This document shows, piece after piece, positions 51,511 to 59,427 of a DNA stretch of 64,000 nucleotides; position 1 is the stretch's first letter; each line of letters starts with the position of its first letter. The DNA comes from an uncultured Pelagibacteraceae bacterium. Its GTDB lineage: Bacteria; Pseudomonadota; Alphaproteobacteria; Pelagibacterales; AG-422-B15. The stretch is from contig CACHAK010000001.1 of the NCBI GenBank assembly GCA_902577765.1, forward strand, positions 1-64,000, in the 5' to 3' direction. Under the pieces are notes generated by a model. That model was not told the DNA's origin. It made no database searches and was given only the letters and a program-made list of their open reading frames with translations. A program made the translations under genes and the position numbers.

Positions 51511-52358
51511 GATGACTCCTCTATTATTTTCATAATTCTTTGTGCTGTTTCATGGCCTGAATTTTGATTTTGGCCAGTTACAAATCGTTTTTCATCATCA
51601 ACAACTACATGATAAGCAAACTGGTCAAGAAATTTGGTTTTAGCTTCAAACAATGCGCCTGCTTTTTTTAATTCTTCTTCTGGATGTAATGGTGTCATTG
51701 TAATATTAAGTTCTTTAACTTGTTTGTCAGTTACACCAGTCATTTTCCTTCCAGCAATGAGAATGTTGCCGTTTTTATCTTTTGAATTAATTAACCCTAA
51801 AGGACCATGACAAATTGCACCTATAATACTCCCTGAGTAATATGCTTTAGAAATTCCTGCAGCTAAGGTATCTGAAAAGCCCAAGTCATATGCAGCTCCC
51901 CATCCACCAGCAAGAAATACAATATCATACACAGAGAAATCTATTTCATTGATATTGATTGAATTGTTAAGTTTGTTTACCGCCTCAGCATCCTTATAAA
52001 ATCTTTTATCAGATGAAGACCTCACGAAATATGATGTTGTTTGTGGATCCACTGGAATTTCTCCACCTTTGATACTTGCAATATCAACACTTATGTTAGC
52101 ATCTATAAATTCGAAATAGGGAGCAGTTAATTCAGAACTCGCGAGACCCGAGGGCTTACCAGATGACTCTCCCGGATAATTTAAAACCCCATGACTTGTT
52201 GCAATTATAAGAGCTTTTTTTCCAGATAAATCAAATGTATTTCCCTCATAGTCTGGATGTAAACCCAAGTTTTTAAGAATATATGGCAAAAGAATAATTA
52301 CTGTAATGAAGATAAAAATTAGAGATAATAAAGTTTTTCTAACTGTTGATTGATACAT
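51507..52358 (-). CDS. DJ-1/PfpI-family protein with N-terminal membrane anchor
   Basis: 283 aa. After a membrane helix (LSLIFIFITVIILLPYIL) comes a class I glutamine amidotransferase-like fold. The nucleophile elbow is GAICHGPLGLI (Cys183-His184). VFLAGGWGAAYDLG supplies the oxyanion-side glycines, and VTGQNQNSGHETAQRIM closes the domain. Cytoplasmic relatives are Hsp31-like glyoxalases and chaperones acting on methylglyoxal; this one is probably periplasm-facing, which is less common. It is first after TetR in the leftward operon (7-base gap). Confidence 0.87.
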   Translation of the reverse strand: MYQSTVRKTLLSLIFIFITVIILLPYILKNLGLHPDYEGNTFDLSGKKALIIATSHGVLNYPGESSGKPSGLASSELTAPYFEFIDANISVDIASIKGGEIPVDPQTTSYFVRSSSDKRFYKDAEAVNKLNNSININEIDFSVYDIVFLAGGWGAAYDLGFSDTLAAGISKAYYSGSIIGAICHGPLGLINSKDKNGNILIAGRKMTGVTDKQVKELNITMTPLHPEEELKKAGALFEAKTKFLDQFAYHVVVDDEKRFVTGQNQNSGHETAQRIMKIIEESS

Positions 52359-52365
52359 AACTTTC

Positions 52366-52953
52366 TTACTTAAGTTTCATTAAAAATAGTAACTTTAACT
52401 CTTCAATAAGTCTTTCTTCTTTCGTATTATTAAATTTGGTCATACGAAACCATGCTGCGTATGAAATTAGGGTATCAATAAGATTTTGTTTATCTTTGTT
52501 AATCATTTTAATTTCAGGTATTAAATCTTCGAATCTCTGTCTCAAAATATGATTAAATTTTATAAATCCACTTCTTATTGCATTAGAATTATTTAAACTT
52601 GTAATAGTTAAATTAAATACGTGCTGGTATGTGTTATATAAATAAAAACGCTCTTTAATTACATGTTCAATTCTCTGATCTTTGCTGTTTTGTTTTGGAT
52701 TATTTTTTGCAATATAGCTCTCAAGATCGTTTAGATAACGACGATTTACTTCCTCAATTAATCCTTCCATATCGTCAATGTGCCTAAAAACAGTTCTAAT
52801 TCCAACTCCAGACTTTACAGCAATTTCCTGAGCGGTTGGGATTTGACCGTTGTTATTTTTTCTTAATAAAGAAATAGTGGCTGCAACAATTTTATTTAAT
52901 GTTGTTTTACTTCTGTTGATACGTCCATCGTTAATAATTGGTGTAATTACCAT
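52366..52953 (-). CDS. TetR/AcrR-family regulator
   Basis: 195 aa. N-terminal helix-turn-helix: TTLNKIVAATISLLRKNNNG, then TAQEIAVKSGVGIRTVFRHI with the recognition helix RTVFRHIDDMEG. The C-terminal helical domain would bind an unknown ligand. It is divergent from the nitronate-monooxygenase-like gene across 66 bases holding a 23-bp palindrome, so it probably represses both its own operon and the facing one. Confidence 0.9.
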   Translation of the reverse strand: MVITPIINDGRINRSKTTLNKIVAATISLLRKNNNGQIPTAQEIAVKSGVGIRTVFRHIDDMEGLIEEVNRRYLNDLESYIAKNNPKQNSKDQRIEHVIKERFYLYNTYQHVFNLTITSLNNSNAIRSGFIKFNHILRQRFEDLIPEIKMINKDKQNLIDTLISYAAWFRMTKFNNTKEERLIEELKLLFLMKLK

Positions 52954-52967
52954 AGATAAAAATTATC

Positions 52968-52990
52968 TATTGACAGTGTTTATGTCAATA
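52968..52990. promoter_or_regulatory. Palindromic operator candidate for the divergent TetR
   Basis: TATTGACA (52968-52975), spacer GTGTTTA, TGTCAATA (52983-52990): perfect 8-bp arms. Each arm contains TTGACA on one strand, so the palindrome overlaps -35 boxes facing both ways. On the minus strand GATAAT follows at a 15-base spacing. A protein bound here would block both promoters. Confidence 0.7.
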
Positions 52991-53019
52991 CTTTAGGCTT
53001 TATTAAAAATATAAAATTC

Positions 53020-53949
53020 GTGAATAGAATTACAGAAATACTTGGTTCTAAATATCCAATTATACAGGCCCCAATGGGATGGATAGCAAGAAGTGCATTA
53101 GCTTCAGCGGTTTCTAATGCTGGAGCGTTTGGAATTATTGAAACTTCATCAGGTGAGCTTGAGGAGTGTAAGCAGGAAATCAAAAAAATGAGTACACTCA
53201 CCAATCGACCCTTTGGTGTGAATCTTCCAATTCTTTTTTTACGTGATGAAAGTATGATCAATTTGGTTATCGAAGAGAAAGTAAAATTTGTAACTACATC
53301 TGCTGGTGATCCAGCAAAATATATTCATATATTAAAAGATGCAGGCATTAAAGTCTTTCATGCTGTACCAAGTTTGGCAGGTGCGTTAAAAGCGATAAAA
53401 GCTGGTGTGGATGGCTTGGTAGTTGAAGGGACTGAGGGGGGCGGATTTAAAAATCCTGAAGAAGTTGGACTTTACGTATTATTGCAGTCTATTAGAAAGC
53501 ATTCTGATATACCGATGGTTGCGGCTGGAGGTATAGTTGATGGCATAGGAATGGCCGCAGCATTTGCAGCAGGAGCTGAGGGCATACAAATGGGGACTAG
53601 GTTTGTATCATCTAAAGAGAGTCCGGTTCATCAAAATTATAAGCAAGCAATTTTAGATTCAGACGAACAAGGAACTTACATATTAAATAAAAAATCTAAA
53701 CCTTGTGTTCGTGCAATTAAAACTGACTTCACTCACGGTATTTATGAAAAAGGTGAAATGGATATGTCCGCAATGTTTGGTATTAAGAAACTTTATTTTG
53801 AGGGCGACATGAACGCAGCACCAGCATTGGCAGGTCAATCGATGGGCTTAATTGATGAGATCAAAGGTGTTGAAGAAATTATCAATGAAACCATTTCGCA
53901 GTTTAATGACGTGTGTAAAAAAATGGGAAATCACAATTTTGCTAATTAA
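53020..53949 (+). CDS. Nitronate monooxygenase/FabK-like FMN oxidoreductase
   Basis: TIM-barrel flavoprotein of 309 aa that starts with GTG. FMN and substrate segments are YPIIQAPMGWIARSALASAV, VVEGTEGGGFKNPEEVG and MVAAGGIVDGIGMAAAFAAG then EGIQMGTRFV. In characterised nitronate monooxygenases the histidine after the second motif (GGH) is catalytic; here it is phenylalanine (GGGF). The activity may therefore be a different flavin reduction, such as enoyl reduction or a double-bond reduction. It is the first gene of the rightward GST operon. Confidence 0.85.
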   Translation: MNRITEILGSKYPIIQAPMGWIARSALASAVSNAGAFGIIETSSGELEECKQEIKKMSTLTNRPFGVNLPILFLRDESMINLVIEEKVKFVTTSAGDPAKYIHILKDAGIKVFHAVPSLAGALKAIKAGVDGLVVEGTEGGGFKNPEEVGLYVLLQSIRKHSDIPMVAAGGIVDGIGMAAAFAAGAEGIQMGTRFVSSKESPVHQNYKQAILDSDEQGTYILNKKSKPCVRAIKTDFTHGIYEKGEMDMSAMFGIKKLYFEGDMNAAPALAGQSMGLIDEIKGVEEIINETISQFNDVCKKMGNHNFAN

Positions 53950-54423
53950 ATGAAATTTATCAGCCTTTTGCCAACGGAAGCAAACAACAATTATCAGGGT
54001 TTAAAGTTTGCACTTTGGTTTTTTTATTTATATCTCGCATTAGTAGCGTTCAGATCGTTTACCCATATGTTTGCTCAAGATGCTGGTTTAAATTCAATTG
54101 CCTCAATTATAATTTTTCCCGTGGTTAGTAATTTAAATCCTAATAGTGTAATTTATCTTATAGGTTCTTTATGGGGTGGATCACAGATCGTAGTACTTTT
54201 TATATCAATTATAATTCTTATTAAATATAAAAGCCTTTTATCACTAGCCTGGCTAGTTTTTGTATTCGATAATATATTAAGAATTATAACGATGACGATG
54301 CATAATTTAGATCAGGATTATCTCACTTCAACTGCTCCAGGAGGTTTAGTTGGGACAAGTGTTATGTTATTTGTTACACTTTTAATGTTTTTTATCTCGA
54401 CCATTGAAAGGAAACAGAAATGA
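53950..54423 (+). CDS. Four-helix membrane protein of unknown function
   Basis: 157 aa with four hydrophobic stretches (FALWFFYLYLALVAF, SVIYLIGSLWGGSQIVVLFI, LLSLAWLVFVFDNILRII, GTSVMLFVTLLMFFIST). It has a loop motif R-I-I-T-x4-H-N-L resembling that of the smaller protein at 51133-51510. It begins right after the flavoprotein stop and overlaps the DUF1330 gene by 4 bases. I do not recognise the family. A membrane partner of the soluble enzymes in this operon is a guess. Confidence 0.75.
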   Translation: MKFISLLPTEANNNYQGLKFALWFFYLYLALVAFRSFTHMFAQDAGLNSIASIIIFPVVSNLNPNSVIYLIGSLWGGSQIVVLFISIIILIKYKSLLSLAWLVFVFDNILRIITMTMHNLDQDYLTSTAPGGLVGTSVMLFVTLLMFFISTIERKQK

Positions 54424-54842
54424 AAGTAGAGAATCGTGTTTTTCCAAATAGAGAACAAATGAAAGGTTTTTTTGAGAATACGGATGACAATGAACCAATA
54501 TACATGCTCAATCTTCTCAAGTTTAAAGAGAAAGCGGAATATAAAGATGGGAGAGAAACCAACTTAACCGGAAGAGAGGCTTACACAATTTATGCTGAGT
54601 TTATGGATAAACATCTAAAGGAAATTGGAGGAGAATTAGTTTTGCATACAGATGTAAAACGTTTAGCGGTCGGTAAAGTTGAAGAATTATGGGACGTTGT
54701 TGCTATTGCAAAATGGCCTTCAAGAAAAATAATGGGTGAAAATATGATGCCCAGTGACCCAGAATATCTTGAAGCTTATCAGCACCGCGAAGCAGGATTA
54801 GCGGGCCAATTAAACATTGAAACAAAAGAAATTAATGATTGA
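54420..54842 (+). CDS. DUF1330 domain protein (dimeric alpha/beta barrel)
   Basis: 140 aa. Typical DUF1330 segments are [56 protein letters not shown] and [14 protein letters not shown]. These small ferredoxin-like proteins often sit beside GST and oxidoreductase genes and are presumed to bind or isomerise small molecules. It overlaps the 4-TM gene upstream and the GST gene downstream. Confidence 0.85.
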   Translation: MKVENRVFPNREQMKGFFENTDDNEPIYMLNLLKFKEKAEYKDGRETNLTGREAYTIYAEFMDKHLKEIGGELVLHTDVKRLAVGKVEELWDVVAIAKWPSRKIMGENMMPSDPEYLEAYQHREAGLAGQLNIETKEIND

Positions 54843-55521
54843 ATTATATACTTCACCTACACCAAATGGATATAAGATTTCAGTAGCTCTTGAGGAGTTG
54901 GAAATACCTTACAATGTTCATGTTGTGAATTTACAAGCTGGTGATCAAAAGAAGCCCGAATTTTTAGCAATGAATCCTAATGGGCGTATCCCTGTCATAG
55001 TTGATACTGAAAACGATAACCTTTCAATAATGGAAAGTGGTGCACAATTAATTTATTTAGCTGAGAAAGCAGGCAAATTATTGCCTACAGAGTCAATTGC
55101 ACGTTCAAAAGTTATTCAGTGGTTAATGTTTCAAATGGGAGGAATTGGTCCGATGATGGGGCAGGCCAATGTTTTCTTTCGTTATTGGCCTGGAGAAAAA
55201 ATACAACCAGCAATTGACCGTTATCAAAACGAAGGAAGACGCTTGTTTGAAGTTATGGAGACACGTTTAAAAGAAAATGAGTATCTTGCTGATGATTTTA
55301 GTATAGCTGATATTGCAAATTGGTGTTGGGTAAGAACATATAAATGGTCAGGCGTGAATATCGACGGTCTTGAAGGTGTAAAAAGATGGATGCAGATGAT
55401 GGAAGATAGACCAGCTTGCAAAAAAGGTGTTGCAGTGCCAATTGATATTATGGAGTTGATGAGAAATATGAAACAGTCAAAAGATCTAACCGATACCGGT
55501 TCAAAAATAATTCAGAAGTAG
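54835..55521 (+). CDS. Glutathione S-transferase (YfcG/YghU-like, Nu class)
   Basis: 228 aa from the ATG at 54835 (the open frame starts at 54817, but [20 protein letters not shown] is the natural N-terminus). The thioredoxin-fold domain shows TPNG, the Thr/Asn pair used by YfcG-type disulfide reductases, and [11 protein letters not shown] with a cis-proline; [14 protein letters not shown] binds glutathione. The helical domain includes [20 protein letters not shown]. It probably has disulfide reductase or glutathione lyase activity. It overlaps DUF1330 by 8 bases. Confidence 0.9.
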   Translation: MIELYTSPTPNGYKISVALEELEIPYNVHVVNLQAGDQKKPEFLAMNPNGRIPVIVDTENDNLSIMESGAQLIYLAEKAGKLLPTESIARSKVIQWLMFQMGGIGPMMGQANVFFRYWPGEKIQPAIDRYQNEGRRLFEVMETRLKENEYLADDFSIADIANWCWVRTYKWSGVNIDGLEGVKRWMQMMEDRPACKKGVAVPIDIMELMRNMKQSKDLTDTGSKIIQK

Positions 55522-55531
55522 GAGAATAAAG

Positions 55532-56569
55532 ATGAGTTTACCAAATCCATTAGTTGTTCTTGGCGGTGTGGGCTCACCCTATACACGTAAGATGCTCTCA
55601 TATCTTAGGTATAAACGTATTCCTCATAAAATGATTTGGGGAGACCCTTCAAAATATCTTGATCAAGAGGGTATTGAAAAGCCCAAGCCTGGATTACTGC
55701 CAACATTTGTCCTACCTGATGAAAATGGAAATTTAAAAGCTGTAACAGATTCGACTCCCTTAATAAGAAGGATTGATAAAGAGGTTAGTGAGCGTAGTAC
55801 TATCCCATCTGATCCTGCACTTGCGTTTATAAATTATTTAATTGAAGATTTTGCTGATGAGTGGGGAACGAAATATATGTTTCATTACAGATGGCATGAT
55901 CAAAAAGATGCTGAAAATGCAGGAACGATTTTACCTCTTCAAACCGTAGGAATGATGCCAAATGAAATGCTAGATAATTTAAAGGGAATGATAAGTAAAA
56001 GGCAGATAGATAGGTTGTGGGTAGTGGGTTCAAACAACGATACAGCGCCTATTATTGACGCAAGTTTCAGACGCTTATTGGGTATACTTGAGAAACATCT
56101 CACATCAACACCCTATTTGATAAGCAATAGACCCGCATCAAGTGATTTTGCGATGTATGGCCAACTTTCTCAACTTGTAAACTTTGATCCAACGCCAAGA
56201 GAAATTTGTCATGAAGTATCTCTCAGGACAGTTGCGTGGGTTGGTTTAATTGAAGATCAGTCTGGTATTGAGGTAGATGATGAACAATGGGGGTCAATTG
56301 ATACTTTGCCATCAACAGTAAAAGATTTACTGATAGAAATTGGAAAGGGGTATGTTCCTGCGCAGTTATCAAATGCTAAAGCAATAGAAAATGGTGATAA
56401 AGAATGGCAAACAGAGATTGATGGATGTCTTTGGAAACAAAAATCATTTCCTTATCAGGCAAAGTGTTTAAAGTGGCTTAACGAAGAATATAAAATGCTT
56501 GAAGATAATGATCAGATAAAAGTGAATGATCTTCTTAAAGATACTGGATGTGAAAGGTTAATATTTTAG
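55532..56569 (+). CDS. Glutathione S-transferase family protein (long form)
   Basis: 345 aa, longer than usual GSTs. The thioredoxin-like domain is VLGGVGSPYTRKMLSYLRYK followed by LLPTFVLPDENGN and a VTDSTPLIRRIDKE glutathione-side segment. The helical domain has a P-x-S-D-F motif (RPASSDFAMYGQLSQLV). AGGAG lies before the ATG. The C-terminal extra 90 residues (from about 255) resemble no domain I know. Together with the preceding GST and the following DsbA-like protein it makes three thioredoxin-fold genes in a row. Confidence 0.85.
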   Translation: MSLPNPLVVLGGVGSPYTRKMLSYLRYKRIPHKMIWGDPSKYLDQEGIEKPKPGLLPTFVLPDENGNLKAVTDSTPLIRRIDKEVSERSTIPSDPALAFINYLIEDFADEWGTKYMFHYRWHDQKDAENAGTILPLQTVGMMPNEMLDNLKGMISKRQIDRLWVVGSNNDTAPIIDASFRRLLGILEKHLTSTPYLISNRPASSDFAMYGQLSQLVNFDPTPREICHEVSLRTVAWVGLIEDQSGIEVDDEQWGSIDTLPSTVKDLLIEIGKGYVPAQLSNAKAIENGDKEWQTEIDGCLWKQKSFPYQAKCLKWLNEEYKMLEDNDQIKVNDLLKDTGCERLIF

Positions 56570-56571
56570 AT

Positions 56572-57210
56572 ATGAAAGTAGATTTATATTTCTCTTTTAG
56601 AAGCCCATACTCTTATTTAATCTTACCACGTATTGTTTTGTTAAGAGATAAGTACGGTGTTGATATAAATTTTAAACAAGTCTATCCGTTAGCAATAAGA
56701 GAACCAGAATTCTTCAAAGGTAAGAACTTATTTACATATTTTCTTCTAAAACGATTTGATTATTTTTTACAGGCAAAAAAACTAGGCATGGTATTTAAAA
56801 AACCAAATCCAGATCCAATAAAACAAAATATGCTAACCGGTAAAATTTCTGATGATCAGCCACGTATATTTAAATTATGTCATTACTGTCAGGCAATAGA
56901 AAAAGATAGACAACTTGATTTTGCTGTAGAAGTTTCAAGTAAGATTTGGAGTGGCATGAAGAATTGGAATTCTGATGAGTCAATTTCTGAGTCATCATCA
57001 AAATTAGGCTTAAATCATAATGATATTGAAAAAAAACGAACAGAAGCTGAGCAAAGCTTGATTGATGAAATAAAATCAAACCAAAAGGAACAGTTAGAAG
57101 CAGGTCATCATGGAGTTCCATTGACGGTATATAAAGACAAGTTCTTCTTTGGGCAAGATCGATTTAACGATCTTTTAAGAGCATTAAAAAAAGATGGGCT
57201 TCAACTTTAG
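56572..57210 (+). CDS. 2-hydroxychromene-2-carboxylate isomerase/DsbA-family (GST kappa-like) protein
   Basis: 212 aa. The N-terminal DLYFSFRSPYSYLILPRI carries the S-P-Y-S signature of HCCA isomerases and kappa-class GSTs, where a serine replaces the DsbA cysteine. GHHGVPLTVYKDKFFFGQDR with the cis-Pro (GVP) comes near the end. HCCA isomerase interconverts ring-cleavage products in naphthalene degradation, using glutathione, but no other naphthalene gene is present. Last gene of the operon; converges with the ABC permease across 28 bases. Confidence 0.87.
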   Translation: MKVDLYFSFRSPYSYLILPRIVLLRDKYGVDINFKQVYPLAIREPEFFKGKNLFTYFLLKRFDYFLQAKKLGMVFKKPNPDPIKQNMLTGKISDDQPRIFKLCHYCQAIEKDRQLDFAVEVSSKIWSGMKNWNSDESISESSSKLGLNHNDIEKKRTEAEQSLIDEIKSNQKEQLEAGHHGVPLTVYKDKFFFGQDRFNDLLRALKKDGLQL

Positions 57211-57238
57211 TATTTTGAACTAATAGTGATAACTGTTA

Positions 57239-58087
57239 CTAAGCTGAAATTCCTCTTATCCTCTCAGATCTTCTTCGTAATAATTCAACAACAGTAAGTA
57301 ACAATATTGATAAAATAACTAAAATTGTTGCAACAGCTAAAATTGTGGGACTAATTTGTTCCCTTAGTCCTGTGAACATCTGCCAGGGAAGAGTTTTTTG
57401 GCTTGCTGAGCCAACAAATAGAACTACAACGACTTCATCAAATGATGTTATAAATGCAAATAAGCCACCAGAAATAACACCAGGCAAAATTAAAGGCATC
57501 TGTACCCTAAAAAAAGTTCGCATTGGGCCAGCTCCTAAATTAGCAGAAGCTCTTGTTAAACTCTTATCAAATCCAACTAAAGTCGCTGTTACAGTAATAA
57601 TTACAAATGGTATTCCAAGTGCAGCATGTGCCAATACAATTCCAATATATGTGCCCTGTAAACCTATACGTGAATAAAAAAAATACATTCCAGCTGCAGA
57701 AATAATTAGAGGAACTATCATGGGCGATATCAAAATAGCCATTATCAATTTTTTGAAAGGTACATCTGACTGACTTAAACCAACTGCAGCAACGGTACCA
57801 AGAGCAACTGATATCAGAGTTGCTAGTGGGGCAATTCGAAATGAGTTTGTGAGTGCTGTTTGCCAGTCAACATTAGTAAAAAAATCGTTATAATGTTTTA
57901 AGGAATAACCCTCACTTTGAAAATTTAACATTTCAGGAGTGAAAGTAAAAAAATCTTGAGCATTAAATGAAAGAGGAATTATTACTATTATTGGAGCAAT
58001 TAAAAAGAAAAATACAAAAGTGCAGATACATTTAAATATTATATCCCATGCTCTGAATAATCTTGATGTATAAACTGGAAGCGCCAT
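57239..58087 (-). CDS. Polyamine-type ABC transporter permease (PotC-like)
   Basis: 282 aa, six membrane helices. The coupling loop is FDKSLTRASANLGAGPMRTF (EAA motif, here with A-x3-G) and it contains IPLSFNAQDFFTF near the N-terminus, typical of PotC/PotI permeases. It is paired with the PotB-like permease 5 bases upstream. It is the last gene of the leftward importer operon. Confidence 0.92.
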   Translation of the reverse strand: MALPVYTSRLFRAWDIIFKCICTFVFFFLIAPIIVIIPLSFNAQDFFTFTPEMLNFQSEGYSLKHYNDFFTNVDWQTALTNSFRIAPLATLISVALGTVAAVGLSQSDVPFKKLIMAILISPMIVPLIISAAGMYFFYSRIGLQGTYIGIVLAHAALGIPFVIITVTATLVGFDKSLTRASANLGAGPMRTFFRVQMPLILPGVISGGLFAFITSFDEVVVVLFVGSASQKTLPWQMFTGLREQISPTILAVATILVILSILLLTVVELLRRRSERIRGISA

Positions 58088-58092
58088 ATCTC

Positions 58093-59346
58093 TTAACCTA
58101 ATTTAACATTGTCTATGCCAATAATTTTATCGTATACATAATAGAGTATTAGTACAGCTACCAAAAGAATGCTTGCTAAAGCAGCTCCAAGACCCCAATT
58201 GAGAGAATAGGAAATATGGTATGCAATTCTATTAGAAATGAATGTTCCAGATGTTCCACCAACAATTTCAGGAGTAATGTAATAACCTATTGAAAGTATA
58301 AAAACTAGAATACAACCAGCTCCGACTCCTGGTATTGATTGCGGGAAATATACACGTCTAAATGATGTCCACTCATTTGCACCCAGTGATTTTGCAGCTT
58401 TAACATAACTTTCAGGTATTGTTTTCATAACTGAGTACAAAGGCAGTATCATAAATGGCAGCAATATATGTGTCATAGCAACGATTGTTCCAAATTGATT
58501 GTTTATTAATTGCAAACGGTCAAGATCCCCAACAAGGCCAACAAATACCAGTATATCATTTATAACGCCTTCTTGCTGCAAAAGAACTTTCCATGCCGAT
58601 GTTCTTACAAGTAGAGAAGTCCAAAAAGGTAATAGAACAAATATTAGTAATAAGTTAGCTGATTTCATGGGAAGCCTCGATATCAAATATGCAACTGGAT
58701 ATCCCATCAGTAAACATAATAGTGTAATTAGAACACTCATATAAATTGTTCTTTGAAATAAAAATAAATAAATTCTTTCAGTCTCATCACGCTGAGAAAT
58801 GCCTTCTGTTGTTTTTATCAAATCAACTGCATTTAAAAAATAACCACTGGTAACTTTTGGTGAATAAAGTTTAAGCAATCTCCAAAATTCTATGTTTCCC
58901 CATTTTTTATCAATATTTAAAAACTTTTCTTTATAATTAATTTGCTGATCAATATCCCATTTTTTAACACTTCTTCCAGTCTTTCTAAACGTTGAGGCGA
59001 TCCCACTCATTTCGTAATTGAGCCTGGAGCCTAATCGTGTGTGAGTTTTATTTTCAACGGCAATTTTGAGATCTTTAGCTAATTGATAGTATACTTGTTC
59101 GCTGGGTAAAACACTATCATCATCCCACTTTGAAAGTTCCTCAATCGTCCCAGGCAGTGTCCTGCTTACTATTTGATTTTCAACTGATCTGAATAGCATG
59201 TCAGCTATTGGAAACACGAATGTTATTAAAATGAATAGCAGTAATGGTGAGATCAATAAAAGTGCATTAACTTTTTGTCTTACCTGAGACCTTTTTAGTG
59301 ACTTTTGTAAATCATGTTGATTAACTATTTGTTTTGATTCAGTCAG
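58093..59346 (-). CDS. Polyamine-type ABC transporter permease (PotB-like), possible CTG start
   Basis: Permease with an N-terminal helix, a long periplasmic insert (roughly 120 residues) and then the six-helix core with the EAA loop YVKAAKSLGANEWTSFRRVY. The open frame continues upstream of the first usual start (TTG at 59256, which would begin inside the first membrane helix). It has no ATG or GTG. AAAGGA lies 7 bases before a CTG at 59346, giving a basic cytoplasmic N-terminus (KSLKRSQVRQKVNALLL) such permeases need. I therefore propose the CTG start (417 aa); the TTG at 59256 is the conservative alternative. It follows a terminator after the binding-protein gene. Confidence 0.85.
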   Translation of the reverse strand: MTESKQIVNQHDLQKSLKRSQVRQKVNALLLISPLLLFILITFVFPIADMLFRSVENQIVSRTLPGTIEELSKWDDDSVLPSEQVYYQLAKDLKIAVENKTHTRLGSRLNYEMSGIASTFRKTGRSVKKWDIDQQINYKEKFLNIDKKWGNIEFWRLLKLYSPKVTSGYFLNAVDLIKTTEGISQRDETERIYLFLFQRTIYMSVLITLLCLLMGYPVAYLISRLPMKSANLLLIFVLLPFWTSLLVRTSAWKVLLQQEGVINDILVFVGLVGDLDRLQLINNQFGTIVAMTHILLPFMILPLYSVMKTIPESYVKAAKSLGANEWTSFRRVYFPQSIPGVGAGCILVFILSIGYYITPEIVGGTSGTFISNRIAYHISYSLNWGLGAALASILLVAVLILYYVYDKIIGIDNVKLG

Positions 59347-59361
59347 TATATTTTCCTTTAG

Positions 59362-59388
59362 AAAAAAAAAGGGGGCAAATAAGCCCCC
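59362..59388 (-). terminator. Intrinsic terminator between binding-protein and permease genes
   Basis: On the minus strand GGGGGC (59388-59383), loop TTATTT, GCCCCC (59376-59371), then nine T (59370-59362). This is a textbook rho-independent terminator inside the operon. It should limit read-through into the permeases and keep the binding protein more abundant. The AATTTTT on the other side would let it work weakly in the plus direction as well. Confidence 0.93.
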
Positions 59389-59427
59389 TTAATTTTTATG
59401 TGTTATAATTTTTTACAAAGTAAAAGA

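Noticed and set aside
47973-57210. Genomic island or mobile element carrying the divergon
   Set aside because: No integrase, transposase, direct repeats or tRNA at its edges, and base composition looks the same as its neighbours by eye.
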